Assembly: GCF_026013615.1 (NCBI RefSeq)
Contig: NZ_JAPDPI010000025.1
Span: 1 to 64,000 of the forward strand
DNA length: 64,000 nt
DNA from: Plebeiibacterium marinum
GTDB taxonomy: Bacteria; Bacteroidota; Bacteroidia; Bacteroidales; Marinilabiliaceae
Direction of reading: 5' to 3'
Shown: piece by piece, positions 25,379-32,128 of the stretch
Layout of the letters: every line of letters begins with the position of its first letter
How positions within the stretch are numbered: position 1 is the first letter of the stretch
Program-made: the position numbers and the translations under genes
Notes under the pieces: generated by a model
Told to the model about the DNA's origin: nothing
The model's database searches: none
The model's input: the letters and a program-made list of their open reading frames with translations, nothing else

Positions 25379-25433
25379 ACGCAAAATGAGCACAAAGCAA
25401 CCTTATACGGGGCATTTTTCGAAATGTTACAAT

Positions 25434-26135
25434 TTATTTTAATTTTTTTTCAAGGCTTTCAAGATCCATGCTTTCAGTGTTATGAAACCTGCCTATTCGA
25501 GTTCGCTTTAAAGCTGTTAAGTGGGCCCCGCTTCCCAATGCCTTCCCAATGTCCCTGGCAAGCCCCCTAATGTAGGTGCCTTTGCTGCAAACAATGCGAA
25601 GGATAAGTTCTGTACTTTCAAAACTTATTACTTCAATTTCTTTGATTATTAGTTTCTTGGGTTTTAAGCCCGGATCCTTTCCATCCCGGGCAAATTCATA
25701 AGCTCGTTTTCCCTTGACTTTTACTGCAGAAAATGCTGGAGGAACCTGGTCGAGTTCTCCAATAAAATCTTTAAGTGTGTGGTCTATTAATTCTTTGTTG
25801 ATGTGTTCGGTTGGATAGGTAGCATCAATTTCTGTTTCCAGGTCGAAAGAAGGGGTGGTTGCCCCCAGTTTCATGGTGGCTATATATTCTTTTTCCTCTG
25901 CCTGGTAATTATCGATGGTTTTGGTTGCTTTGCCGGTGCAAACAATTAGCAATCCGGTTGCTAAAGGATCCAGTGTGCCGGCATGGCCAACTTTAAGTTT
26001 TTTGACACCAAGGGCAGTGCATAGCAACTTTCTTACTTTGTTGACCAAATCAAAAGATGTCCATCCATACGGCTTGTCGAACAATAAAACTTCACCAGCC
26101 TTAAAGTTATATCCTGCTATTATAATATCTTCCAT
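25434..26135 (-). CDS. truB: tRNA pseudouridine(55) synthase
   Basis: A 233-residue TruB. LLFDKPYGWTSFDLV and the catalytic Asp56 in HAGTLDPLATGLL are clear, followed by GKATKTIDNYQAEEKEY, QVPPAFSAVKVKGKRAYE and CSKGTYIRGLARDIG. The ATG at 26135 overlaps the uppP stop in a TGATG arrangement, which indicates translational coupling and is preferred to a codon at 26147. The enzyme isomerises U55 in the T loop of tRNAs. Confidence 0.96.
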   Translation of the reverse strand: MEDIIIAGYNFKAGEVLLFDKPYGWTSFDLVNKVRKLLCTALGVKKLKVGHAGTLDPLATGLLIVCTGKATKTIDNYQAEEKEYIATMKLGATTPSFDLETEIDATYPTEHINKELIDHTLKDFIGELDQVPPAFSAVKVKGKRAYEFARDGKDPGLKPKKLIIKEIEVISFESTELILRIVCSKGTYIRGLARDIGKALGSGAHLTALKRTRIGRFHNTESMDLESLEKKLK

Positions 26136-26926
26136 CAAAATCCCCAAATTATTGCAATTGTACCAACAACAGCACAGTAAATAGCAAAATATATTAGTTT
26201 TCCTTTTTTAACCAAATTAATCATTGCTTTACAAGCCAGAAGCCCGGATATAAATGCTCCGGTAAAACCTACTAACAGAGGTAAAAAACCTATGGTTCCT
26301 GTTGATGAAACATCATCCTTGAGTAGGCTTAAAACGTTTTCTCCAAGGATTGGTATTAATACCATTAAAAATGAAAACCGGGCTACAGCTTCTCTTTTGT
26401 TGCCAAGCAGTAAACCTGTAGCAATGGTTGAGCCGGATCGGGAAATGCCCGGTAGTACTGCAATTGTTTGTGCTATTCCAATTATAAAAGCATCTTTAAA
26501 CGAAACATCTTTATCCTTTGCTTTGGCATAAAATGTAAACGCGAGTAGAGTGGCGGTGATCAGCAACATTGCCCCCACAAGTAAGAGTATTTTGTTGGTA
26601 TTAAATAGCTCTTCAACATAATCCTTAAAAAATACACCAACAATCCCTATGGGAATCATACTTACTCCAATTTTAAAAATATATTCGGTTTCAGGATTCC
26701 ATTTGAATGAAAACAAACCTGTAATCAGGTTTGTAATATCTTTTCTGAAAACAACTATTGTGCTTAGTACTGTAGCTCCGTGTACAACTAAAGTAAAAGT
26801 TAAATTGTCGGTGGCCTGTACGCCTAAAATGTGTTTGCCAATTTCCAGGTGCCCGCTGCTGCTAACAGGCAAAAACTCTGTTAATCCCTGGATAATTCCA
26901 AGAATCAACGCTTCAATCCAACTCAT
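26135..26926 (-). CDS. uppP: Undecaprenyl-diphosphatase
   Basis: A 263-residue integral membrane phosphatase with about eight helices that recycles undecaprenyl diphosphate for peptidoglycan synthesis. The two catalytic motifs are plain: [17 protein letters not shown] at residues 14-30 and [17 protein letters not shown] at about 159-175. Its stop overlaps the truB start. Upstream lies a nested inverted repeat (26989-27050) that separates it from DUF3098. Confidence 0.96.
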   Translation of the reverse strand: MSWIEALILGIIQGLTEFLPVSSSGHLEIGKHILGVQATDNLTFTLVVHGATVLSTIVVFRKDITNLITGLFSFKWNPETEYIFKIGVSMIPIGIVGVFFKDYVEELFNTNKILLLVGAMLLITATLLAFTFYAKAKDKDVSFKDAFIIGIAQTIAVLPGISRSGSTIATGLLLGNKREAVARFSFLMVLIPILGENVLSLLKDDVSSTGTIGFLPLLVGFTGAFISGLLACKAMINLVKKGKLIYFAIYCAVVGTIAIIWGF

Positions 26927-26988
26927 ATCAGATAAATTTGTTTTTTATTGTGCGTTCGTGTTTCTGTGTGTTTGAAGGGGAAGAGAAT

Positions 26989-27050
26989 AAACATTAGATT
27001 GATTTCAGTGACGTGTATGAAAACACGTAACATAAACACATCTAATGTTT
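26989..27050. repeat. Nested inverted repeat between DUF3098 and uppP genes
   Basis: Outer arms AAACATTAGAT (26989-26999) and ATCTAATGTTT (27040-27050) pair perfectly over 11 bases. Inside, ACGTGT (27011-27016) and ACACGT (27023-27028) form a second stem with a 6-base loop. The concentric layout with internal bulges looks like a structured RNA or a small mobile-type intergenic repeat. It may also partly terminate transcription before uppP. Confidence 0.6.
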
Positions 27051-27078
27051 TAGTTCTGTAATTCTACCGCCAATAATG

Positions 27079-27324
27079 TTATTGTTTTGGTTTTTTCATG
27101 ATGGCATATATTTCAAAAATAAAGCCCAATAGAACAACCATAGGGGCAAGTGTGATTCGTTGGAATCCATAGATTTCCTCGCTAAAAACGTTTGGATCTT
27201 CACTCCGGCCGCCTATCATGAGTACAAAACCTAAAATAATAATGGCAAAACCTACTGCCATTAGCATATAATTATGTTTGGATAGTGCAAATTCAAATTT
27301 CTTTTCTTGTTTGTTGCTCGACAT
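27079..27324 (-). CDS. DUF3098 small membrane protein
   Basis: An 81-residue protein with two membrane helices (about 18-38 and 57-75) separated by GGRSEDPNVFSEEIYGFQRIT. This is the DUF3098 family, found in Bacteroidota directly after ftsX, as here (9 bases between the genes). A role linked to division or the FtsEX complex is suggested only by this constant neighbourhood. Confidence 0.88.
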   Translation of the reverse strand: MSSNKQEKKFEFALSKHNYMLMAVGFAIIILGFVLMIGGRSEDPNVFSEEIYGFQRITLAPMVVLLGFIFEIYAIMKKPKQ

Positions 27325-27333
27325 AGTATTTTG

Positions 27334-28212
27334 TTAAAAATATAATTGATCTGTTTTAAGTCGCAGGTATTTGTTTACTGCAAAAAAGGTTGAGACAAGC
27401 GATAGCATCATTCCCAGTATAACAACTAAAACAAATAAAACGCCAATAATCTCAATGTTATCAAATCCGATAAATCCACCAAGTTCTTTATGCAGTATGT
27501 ATATTCCACTTGCTAGTAATCCGTTGGCCAAAACAGCCCCTATGAATCCATGGATTAAACTTGTGCTTATAAACGGTTGTCTGATAAAACCTTTGGTTGC
27601 CCCAACCAATTGCATAGTATTGATTAAAAAGCGTTTTGAATAAACCGATAAGCGTATGGTGTTGTTAATTAGTGCAATGGCAATAAGCAGCAGCAAGAGG
27701 CTAAAACCAAGTAAAACAAGGCTTATTTTTTTTACGTTTTCATTTACTTTCTGAATTAGGTTTTTCTGGTAAAACACTTCTTTTACCTGAGGGAAAGAAA
27801 CAAAAACATCTTCTACCTTTTTTATGCTGTCCGGATTGGCATATTCAGCAAACAGTTTAACCTCTATTGATGAAAGCAAGGGGTTGTAGCCAAGAAATTC
27901 GATAAAATCTTCACCTAGTTGTTTTTTTAATTCTTCTGCGGCTCTTTCTTTATCGATATATTCTGTTGATTTTACATACGATGAAGCATCAAGATATTTT
28001 TGTAATCTGCGAACTTCAGCTTCTCTTACATTGTCTTTTAAAACAATGTTAAAACCAATATTCTCCTTTACGTAATTTGATAATCGCTGAGCATTTAGCA
28101 TTAAATACCCCACGGCTCCCAATAAAAATAACACCAGGGCAATACTAATTACAGTGGTGAAATAGGAATTTCTGAGCTGTCGTTGTGTATGTTGGTTGTC
28201 TTTTTTTGCCAT
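27334..28212 (-). CDS. ftsX: Cell-division protein FtsX
   Basis: A 292-residue FtsX permease. One N-terminal membrane helix (about 20-42), a periplasmic domain of about 120 residues, then three C-terminal helices (about 170-190, 215-240 and 260-280) with LINNTIRLSVYSKRFLI and MQLVGATKGFIRQPF, the characteristic cytoplasmic loop. With FtsE (not in the window) it controls peptidoglycan hydrolases at the septum. It heads the operon with DUF3098, uppP and truB; a -7 box lies at 28277-28284. Confidence 0.95.
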   Translation of the reverse strand: MAKKDNQHTQRQLRNSYFTTVISIALVLFLLGAVGYLMLNAQRLSNYVKENIGFNIVLKDNVREAEVRRLQKYLDASSYVKSTEYIDKERAAEELKKQLGEDFIEFLGYNPLLSSIEVKLFAEYANPDSIKKVEDVFVSFPQVKEVFYQKNLIQKVNENVKKISLVLLGFSLLLLLIAIALINNTIRLSVYSKRFLINTMQLVGATKGFIRQPFISTSLIHGFIGAVLANGLLASGIYILHKELGGFIGFDNIEIIGVLFVLVVILGMMLSLVSTFFAVNKYLRLKTDQLYF

Positions 28213-28276
28213 ATTACCGTTGAGGTGCGCTTATTAAATCGTTTATATCTTAAATTAATTCAAGAGAATACCGGCG

Positions 28277-28284
28277 CAAAGATA
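28277..28284 (-). promoter_or_regulatory. -7 promoter box of ftsX operon
   Basis: The minus strand reads TATCTTTG, an exact TAnnTTTG match, 65 bases before the ftsX start. Confidence 0.6.
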
Positions 28285-28390
28285 GTAAAAAGTATTATTT
28301 GCTGAGGCGATATTTTTTTATTGTGGTTTAATTTGAAACTGTATCTTATTTGCTGCCTTTTGTTAAAAAAATAAAAAAACGCAACATTAT

Positions 28391-28398
28391 TAGCTTTG
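28391..28398 (+). promoter_or_regulatory. -7 promoter box of HExxH protein gene
   Basis: TAGCTTTG fits TAnnTTTG and lies 46 bases before the ATG at 28444. Confidence 0.5.
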
Positions 28399-28443
28399 TG
28401 TATGTAAAGATATGCAACAGCTGAAATATTTAGTGAAATTTAA

Positions 28444-29133
28444 ATGTGTAGGGTGATTATGATTTTAGTGGGGTTATGTGCCGGTGTTGCTTTGGCACAA
28501 CAAAAAGTGGAGAGGGAATTTCAACCGTTGACAAAGAATGAGGTAGAATTTTTGGGTGAGAAAATGGGAGCCAACAAAAGGCTTTTACCCGAGTTTGAAA
28601 AAACTATTTACCATGCTTTGGCATACTTTCCTGAGTTGGAGCAGACTCATATAAAATTCAAGTACCAGAATATTAAAACCACCTTAAATGCTCGTCCAAC
28701 TATATTATCGTTATTATTTAAGAAAAAAGAGAACCGTAGATATATAGTTCGTATCAATAGTTCAAAACGCGATAGCAGCATTCAATTGTCAAAAGTTTCA
28801 TATAATGCACAAATCGGTGTTTTGGCGCATGAATTCTCTCATTTCATTGATTATTCGGAGAAAGGTATTTGGGGTATTTTAAAAAGGCTGGCCAGCTATA
28901 CCAATAAAAAGAGCAAGGCCAGGTTTGAAAAGGAAATTGATCAGATGACCATTGAACGTGGGTTGGGCTGGCAATTGCACGACTGGGCACATACCGTACT
29001 GTATGATTCCAATGCAAGTAAAAAATATAAAAAGCTAAAAAGGGAAATTTACCTTACTCCCGGAAAAATCAGAGACTATTTGGCATCATTCACTCCAGAA
29101 GTTCAACCGGAATTTGTAGCGCAAAGATTTTAG
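28444..29133 (+). CDS. Secreted HExxH protein, putative zinc metalloprotease
   Basis: A 229-residue protein with a signal peptide (MCRVIMILVGLCAGVALAQ, cut near residue 19). The motif VLAHEFSHFIDY provides a zinc-binding HExxH (His129, Glu130, His133), and about 31 residues later KEIDQMTIERG offers Glu164 and Asp166 in the E-x-D arrangement of many gluzincins. A single domain fills residues 30-229. The family is not recognised with certainty. Proteolysis is inferred from the motif only. It is a single gene ended by a convergent hairpin. Confidence 0.8.
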   Translation: MCRVIMILVGLCAGVALAQQKVEREFQPLTKNEVEFLGEKMGANKRLLPEFEKTIYHALAYFPELEQTHIKFKYQNIKTTLNARPTILSLLFKKKENRRYIVRINSSKRDSSIQLSKVSYNAQIGVLAHEFSHFIDYSEKGIWGILKRLASYTNKKSKARFEKEIDQMTIERGLGWQLHDWAHTVLYDSNASKKYKKLKREIYLTPGKIRDYLASFTPEVQPEFVAQRF

Positions 29134-29176
29134 TATAATTTTTTGACTCTGTATATTTGGGGATATGGAGTTGGAG

Positions 29177-29210
29177 TATTCCCCATTAACAATAGTATTA
29201 ATGGGGAATA
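29177..29210. terminator. Convergent hairpin after HExxH gene
   Basis: A perfect 13-bp stem TATTCCCCATTAA / TTAATGGGGAATA with an 8-base loop between two convergent genes. There is no T run on either side, similar to the asnA hairpin. Confidence 0.65.
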
Positions 29211-29238
29211 AGTTCGGTAATAATTTTTATTTACCAAA

Positions 29239-29964
29239 CTAGTTCAAATGAATATCTACCGATTCAAGTCCTGCCTGATATTTTGGATCAACCATTTCCA
29301 TAAAACGGTTTAGTTTTTCGGCTTTTCTCATTTCGTTGCCGAGTTCTTCATATGTGCATGCTTCCCAAAATACAACAGATGGCTCGTTTGGTTGGTATTT
29401 GCTTGCTTCTTTTAAATAGGCAAGTGCCGATTGTAATTTCCGGGTAGATTTTTTATCTGCTTTAACCGATGTTAAGCTAACATTATTTTTAATGGCTTTA
29501 GCAGATTCAAATTGTTTTACTGCTGATTCAATGTTGTTCTGAGCCAGTTCTTCTAATGAACTGCCTGAAGGATCTACAAAACGAACATGGATTTCTTTTT
29601 GCATTTCTACCGGAGTGCCATTTACACGACCTGGGTTCCATAAGCCAGAAGTCGATTTTAGGCAATTGATCACTTTTTGGTCAGAGGCTTTGGATACAGA
29701 ATTTTTTACATTAAAATCAGATAGAGTCCCATCTGCATTGATAGTAAAAAGAATTATTACAACACCCTCCTCAAAGTTGTTGTTAATAAGGCTGCTTTTT
29801 AGATAGCTACAGATAGGAGAGGATTCAGAACTGTTTATTTCATTTGCACCTTGTTGTCCAATATACTTGGGCGACTCAACTGTGGTTTCTGACAATTCTT
29901 TTACCTGGGCAAAAGTAATTACTGCTGAAAGTAGCAGGCCGGTTAATAAGGCAATCTTTTTCAT
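29239..29964 (-). CDS. Periplasmic TonB-C-like / TPR-like protein (paralog A)
   Basis: A 241-residue protein from the ATG at 29964 (MKKIALLTGLLLSAVITFAQ, a clean signal peptide); the frame from 30012 adds 16 unlikely residues. Residues about 60-135 resemble a TonB C-terminal domain: EGVVIILFTINADGTLSDFNV, CLKSTSGLWNPGRVNG and PVEMQKEIHVRF (read in parts). The C-terminus (about 170-235) has a helical TPR-like unit, LKEASKYQPNEPSVVFWEAC. The TonB-typical membrane anchor and Pro-rich spacer are missing, so it is a free periplasmic protein. A close relative lies at 31166-31903, with a LuxR regulator between them. Confidence 0.8.
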   Translation of the reverse strand: MKKIALLTGLLLSAVITFAQVKELSETTVESPKYIGQQGANEINSSESSPICSYLKSSLINNNFEEGVVIILFTINADGTLSDFNVKNSVSKASDQKVINCLKSTSGLWNPGRVNGTPVEMQKEIHVRFVDPSGSSLEELAQNNIESAVKQFESAKAIKNNVSLTSVKADKKSTRKLQSALAYLKEASKYQPNEPSVVFWEACTYEELGNEMRKAEKLNRFMEMVDPKYQAGLESVDIHLN

Positions 29965-30227
29965 AACGTAAATTAATTTAGTAAAACATTTTTCTTTGTT
30001 AGAAATATGCATTTACACATTTTGCTGTCATAAAAATGACTACGGTTAAATTAATAAAGACAGTATTTATGATTGGGGAGAAAACTAAAGACAGTATAAA
30101 ATTACCATCAGATTTGGTTTTTGCCTATATACGCTGGCGAACAAGAGTGGTCTGTTGGCTGATATACAGATGTTAAAGGTGTACGATTTCAAGTTTCATT
30201 AACAAAATTTAACACAATAGAGTGCTT

Positions 30228-30998
30228 TTATTGAACAATATGATTGGATATGGAATAAGCAATAAGTTCTGCAGTATTGCAAAGATGGGATTTTGACAGC
30301 ATCTTCCTGCGGTGAGTATCAACAGTATGTTTGCTGATATTAAGTATTTCTGCTATTTCATTGCTTTTTTTGCCCATGGCTAATAAGGAAAGTATTTCTT
30401 TTTCTCTTTTGGTAAAAATGGAGGCTATTTCTTTTAATTCATCATCCGGAAATATAAAGCTAGTATCGTCGCCTGTATTTGTGTAATTAAAGTCAATTTT
30501 TAAACTTTCTTTTATGTGTGTAATATCTGTACTAAAAGATAAGGTGTAAAACGTCGGTTTCTCGATGCATTTTTTAAACAGGCAATTTTGATTGAGCAGT
30601 CTAACATAATGTCCGTCTCTGTGCCTGATTCTAAAATCCATTGAAATAATGCTGTTAAAAGGTTTTAGGTTATCAATTTCACTTATTGCGAATTCACACA
30701 TTTTTTTAGTGGCAAGTATTACTGTGGGATAGTCTTCTGTATGAATATAACTGAAAAGTTTTTTTAGGGTTAATTCATGAAAATCATATCCAAGTATGGG
30801 CATGATGTTGGGAGAGGTATAAAATAGTTTAAACTGAGGGAATTGTATGATGTGGTAGAATTGGTTATTTAAGCAAATAAGGTTGTGTAGTTCTTTGAGT
30901 TCTGTGCTATAATCAATTGCACGATTACAAAAGTCGGTGTTTGTTAATTTTCCAACCAAACGTGATAAACCGTGAAATAAATAATCTTTCTCCGACAT
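30228..30998 (-). CDS. PAS-LuxR family transcriptional regulator
   Basis: A 256-residue regulator. Residues about 45-165 form a PAS-like sensor domain (FKLFYTSPNIMPILGYDFHEL, then FRIRHRDGHYVRLLNQNCLF). Residues about 190-250 are a LuxR/GerE helix-turn-helix (FTKREKEILSLLAMGKKSNE, ILNISKHTVDTHRRKML). No receiver domain, so it senses a ligand or another protein. Located between two TonB-C-like paralogs on the same strand, which it may regulate (inference). Confidence 0.9.
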   Translation of the reverse strand: MSEKDYLFHGLSRLVGKLTNTDFCNRAIDYSTELKELHNLICLNNQFYHIIQFPQFKLFYTSPNIMPILGYDFHELTLKKLFSYIHTEDYPTVILATKKMCEFAISEIDNLKPFNSIISMDFRIRHRDGHYVRLLNQNCLFKKCIEKPTFYTLSFSTDITHIKESLKIDFNYTNTGDDTSFIFPDDELKEIASIFTKREKEILSLLAMGKKSNEIAEILNISKHTVDTHRRKMLSKSHLCNTAELIAYSISNHIVQ

Positions 30999-31081
30999 AA
31001 CACAACCCTTTTTTACCCAAATCTGCCTATTGTGACTATTTCAAGCATGGCTAAAGTTACTTTGGTGTACATGAGGTTGTC

Positions 31082-31136
31082 AATACTAAAGGCGGTTTTT
31101 TATAAAAAAACTGCCTTAGTATTACCAAGGCAGTTT
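31082..31136 (-). terminator. Terminator with competing alternative hairpin
   Basis: On the minus strand AAACTGCCTT / AAGGCAGTTT (31136-31127 with 31117-31108) forms a 10-bp stem with a 9-base loop followed by T residues, a normal terminator 30 bases after the gene ending at 31166. The second arm also pairs with a third arm (31089-31101; 12 of 13 positions), extending through AATACT/AGTATT to 31082 and 31124. The two folds exclude each other. The next gene in this direction is the LuxR regulator. Confidence 0.75.
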
Positions 31137-31165
31137 GTAAGTGGTTGCTGTGTTGTTTAGTATAG

Positions 31166-31903
31166 TCATAAGGTGATTGTAACAAGGTCTGTCATTGCAT
31201 AGTATCTGGCATCCAGTGCATCTTGATATTCATTTAGTTTCTGGTACCTCATGATGTCATCGCCTAGTTTTTCGTATGTTTTAGCTTCCCAAAACTTAAC
31301 ACAAGGTTCATTGGGGCGCAATGAATTTGCAGATTCTAACCTTTTTAAAGCGGCACAAAGTTTTCTTTCAGTTCGTTTTTCTTTGTTTTCCTGGTGGATA
31401 AAAAGATTTTTTTGGCATCTCTCAGCAGCCATGAATTTTTTTATTCCGCGAACGGTATAGTATCTGGCCTGATGGTTTAATGATGGAGTTTCTTCACTTG
31501 TGAAGGCTACCACAACGCGTTTTTCCATTTCAACAGGGAAGCCATCTCTTTGGCCTGGAATCCAGTCTCCCGATGTGCTTTTTAGAGCGGAAATAACAAA
31601 ATTGTCGTTTGTATGGGAAATGGAGTTCTTTACAATGAAATTGTCAACTGTACCGTCGGTATTTACGGTAAAATCAATAATTACAGTTCCTTCCTTTAAA
31701 TAATCATATTCTTTTGATTTTATAGATAAATCTTTTTGTAAGAACCTACTAATTGGACTTACAAAATTTTCAGATCCTTTTTCAAATGTAACCACTCCAT
31801 TGTACTTAGGAGCCTTTACAACAACTTCCTCAATTTTGCGTATTTGAGCAACGCAAATCACAGAAAGCATGATCAGCAAAACAAATATTCCAACCCTTTT
31901 CAT
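31166..31903 (-). CDS. Periplasmic TonB-C-like / TPR-like protein (paralog B)
   Basis: A 245-residue relative of the protein at 29239-29964. Signal peptide MKRVGIFVLLIMLSVICVA, then VVVKAPKYNGVV, the TonB-C-like domain (GTVIIDFTVNTDGTVDNFIV, ALKSTSGDWIPGQRDGFPVE, KRVVVAF) and a helical C-terminus with LESANSLRPNEPCVKFWEAK, matching its paralog motif for motif. No TonB membrane anchor or energy-coupling segment. Function unknown. A -7 box lies at 31934-31941, and a terminator with an alternative fold lies just downstream. Confidence 0.8.
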   Translation of the reverse strand: MKRVGIFVLLIMLSVICVAQIRKIEEVVVKAPKYNGVVTFEKGSENFVSPISRFLQKDLSIKSKEYDYLKEGTVIIDFTVNTDGTVDNFIVKNSISHTNDNFVISALKSTSGDWIPGQRDGFPVEMEKRVVVAFTSEETPSLNHQARYYTVRGIKKFMAAERCQKNLFIHQENKEKRTERKLCAALKRLESANSLRPNEPCVKFWEAKTYEKLGDDIMRYQKLNEYQDALDARYYAMTDLVTITL

Positions 31904-31933
31904 CTTCGTTAAATTTTACAATAAATACATTAA

Positions 31934-31941
31934 CAAATTTA
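31934..31941 (-). promoter_or_regulatory. -7 promoter box of TonB-C paralog B gene
   Basis: The minus strand reads TAAATTTG, fitting TAnnTTTG, 31 bases before the start at 31903. Confidence 0.5.
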
Positions 31942-32095
31942 ATGGGAGGATGGTGGTATGTCCATACTCATTCGTGAGTATAAATTTTCAGTTTGCTGTT
32001 TGCCCGGAGGGTTTAAGTTTATAATGAGTTTTTTGGAGTTTCAGGCTCTATAAAAAACGGCGGTGACATCTATTTACCAGAAATTCTATTTTAAT

Positions 32096-32103
32096 TATCT
32101 TTG
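32096..32103 (+). promoter_or_regulatory. -7 promoter box of uvrD, fixes its start
   Basis: TATCTTTG matches TAnnTTTG and lies 26 bases before the GTG at 32129. As it falls inside the longest open frame (from 32063), translation should begin downstream of it. Confidence 0.65.
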
Positions 32104-32128
32104 CGTTCCATCAAAAAAAACAATATTA

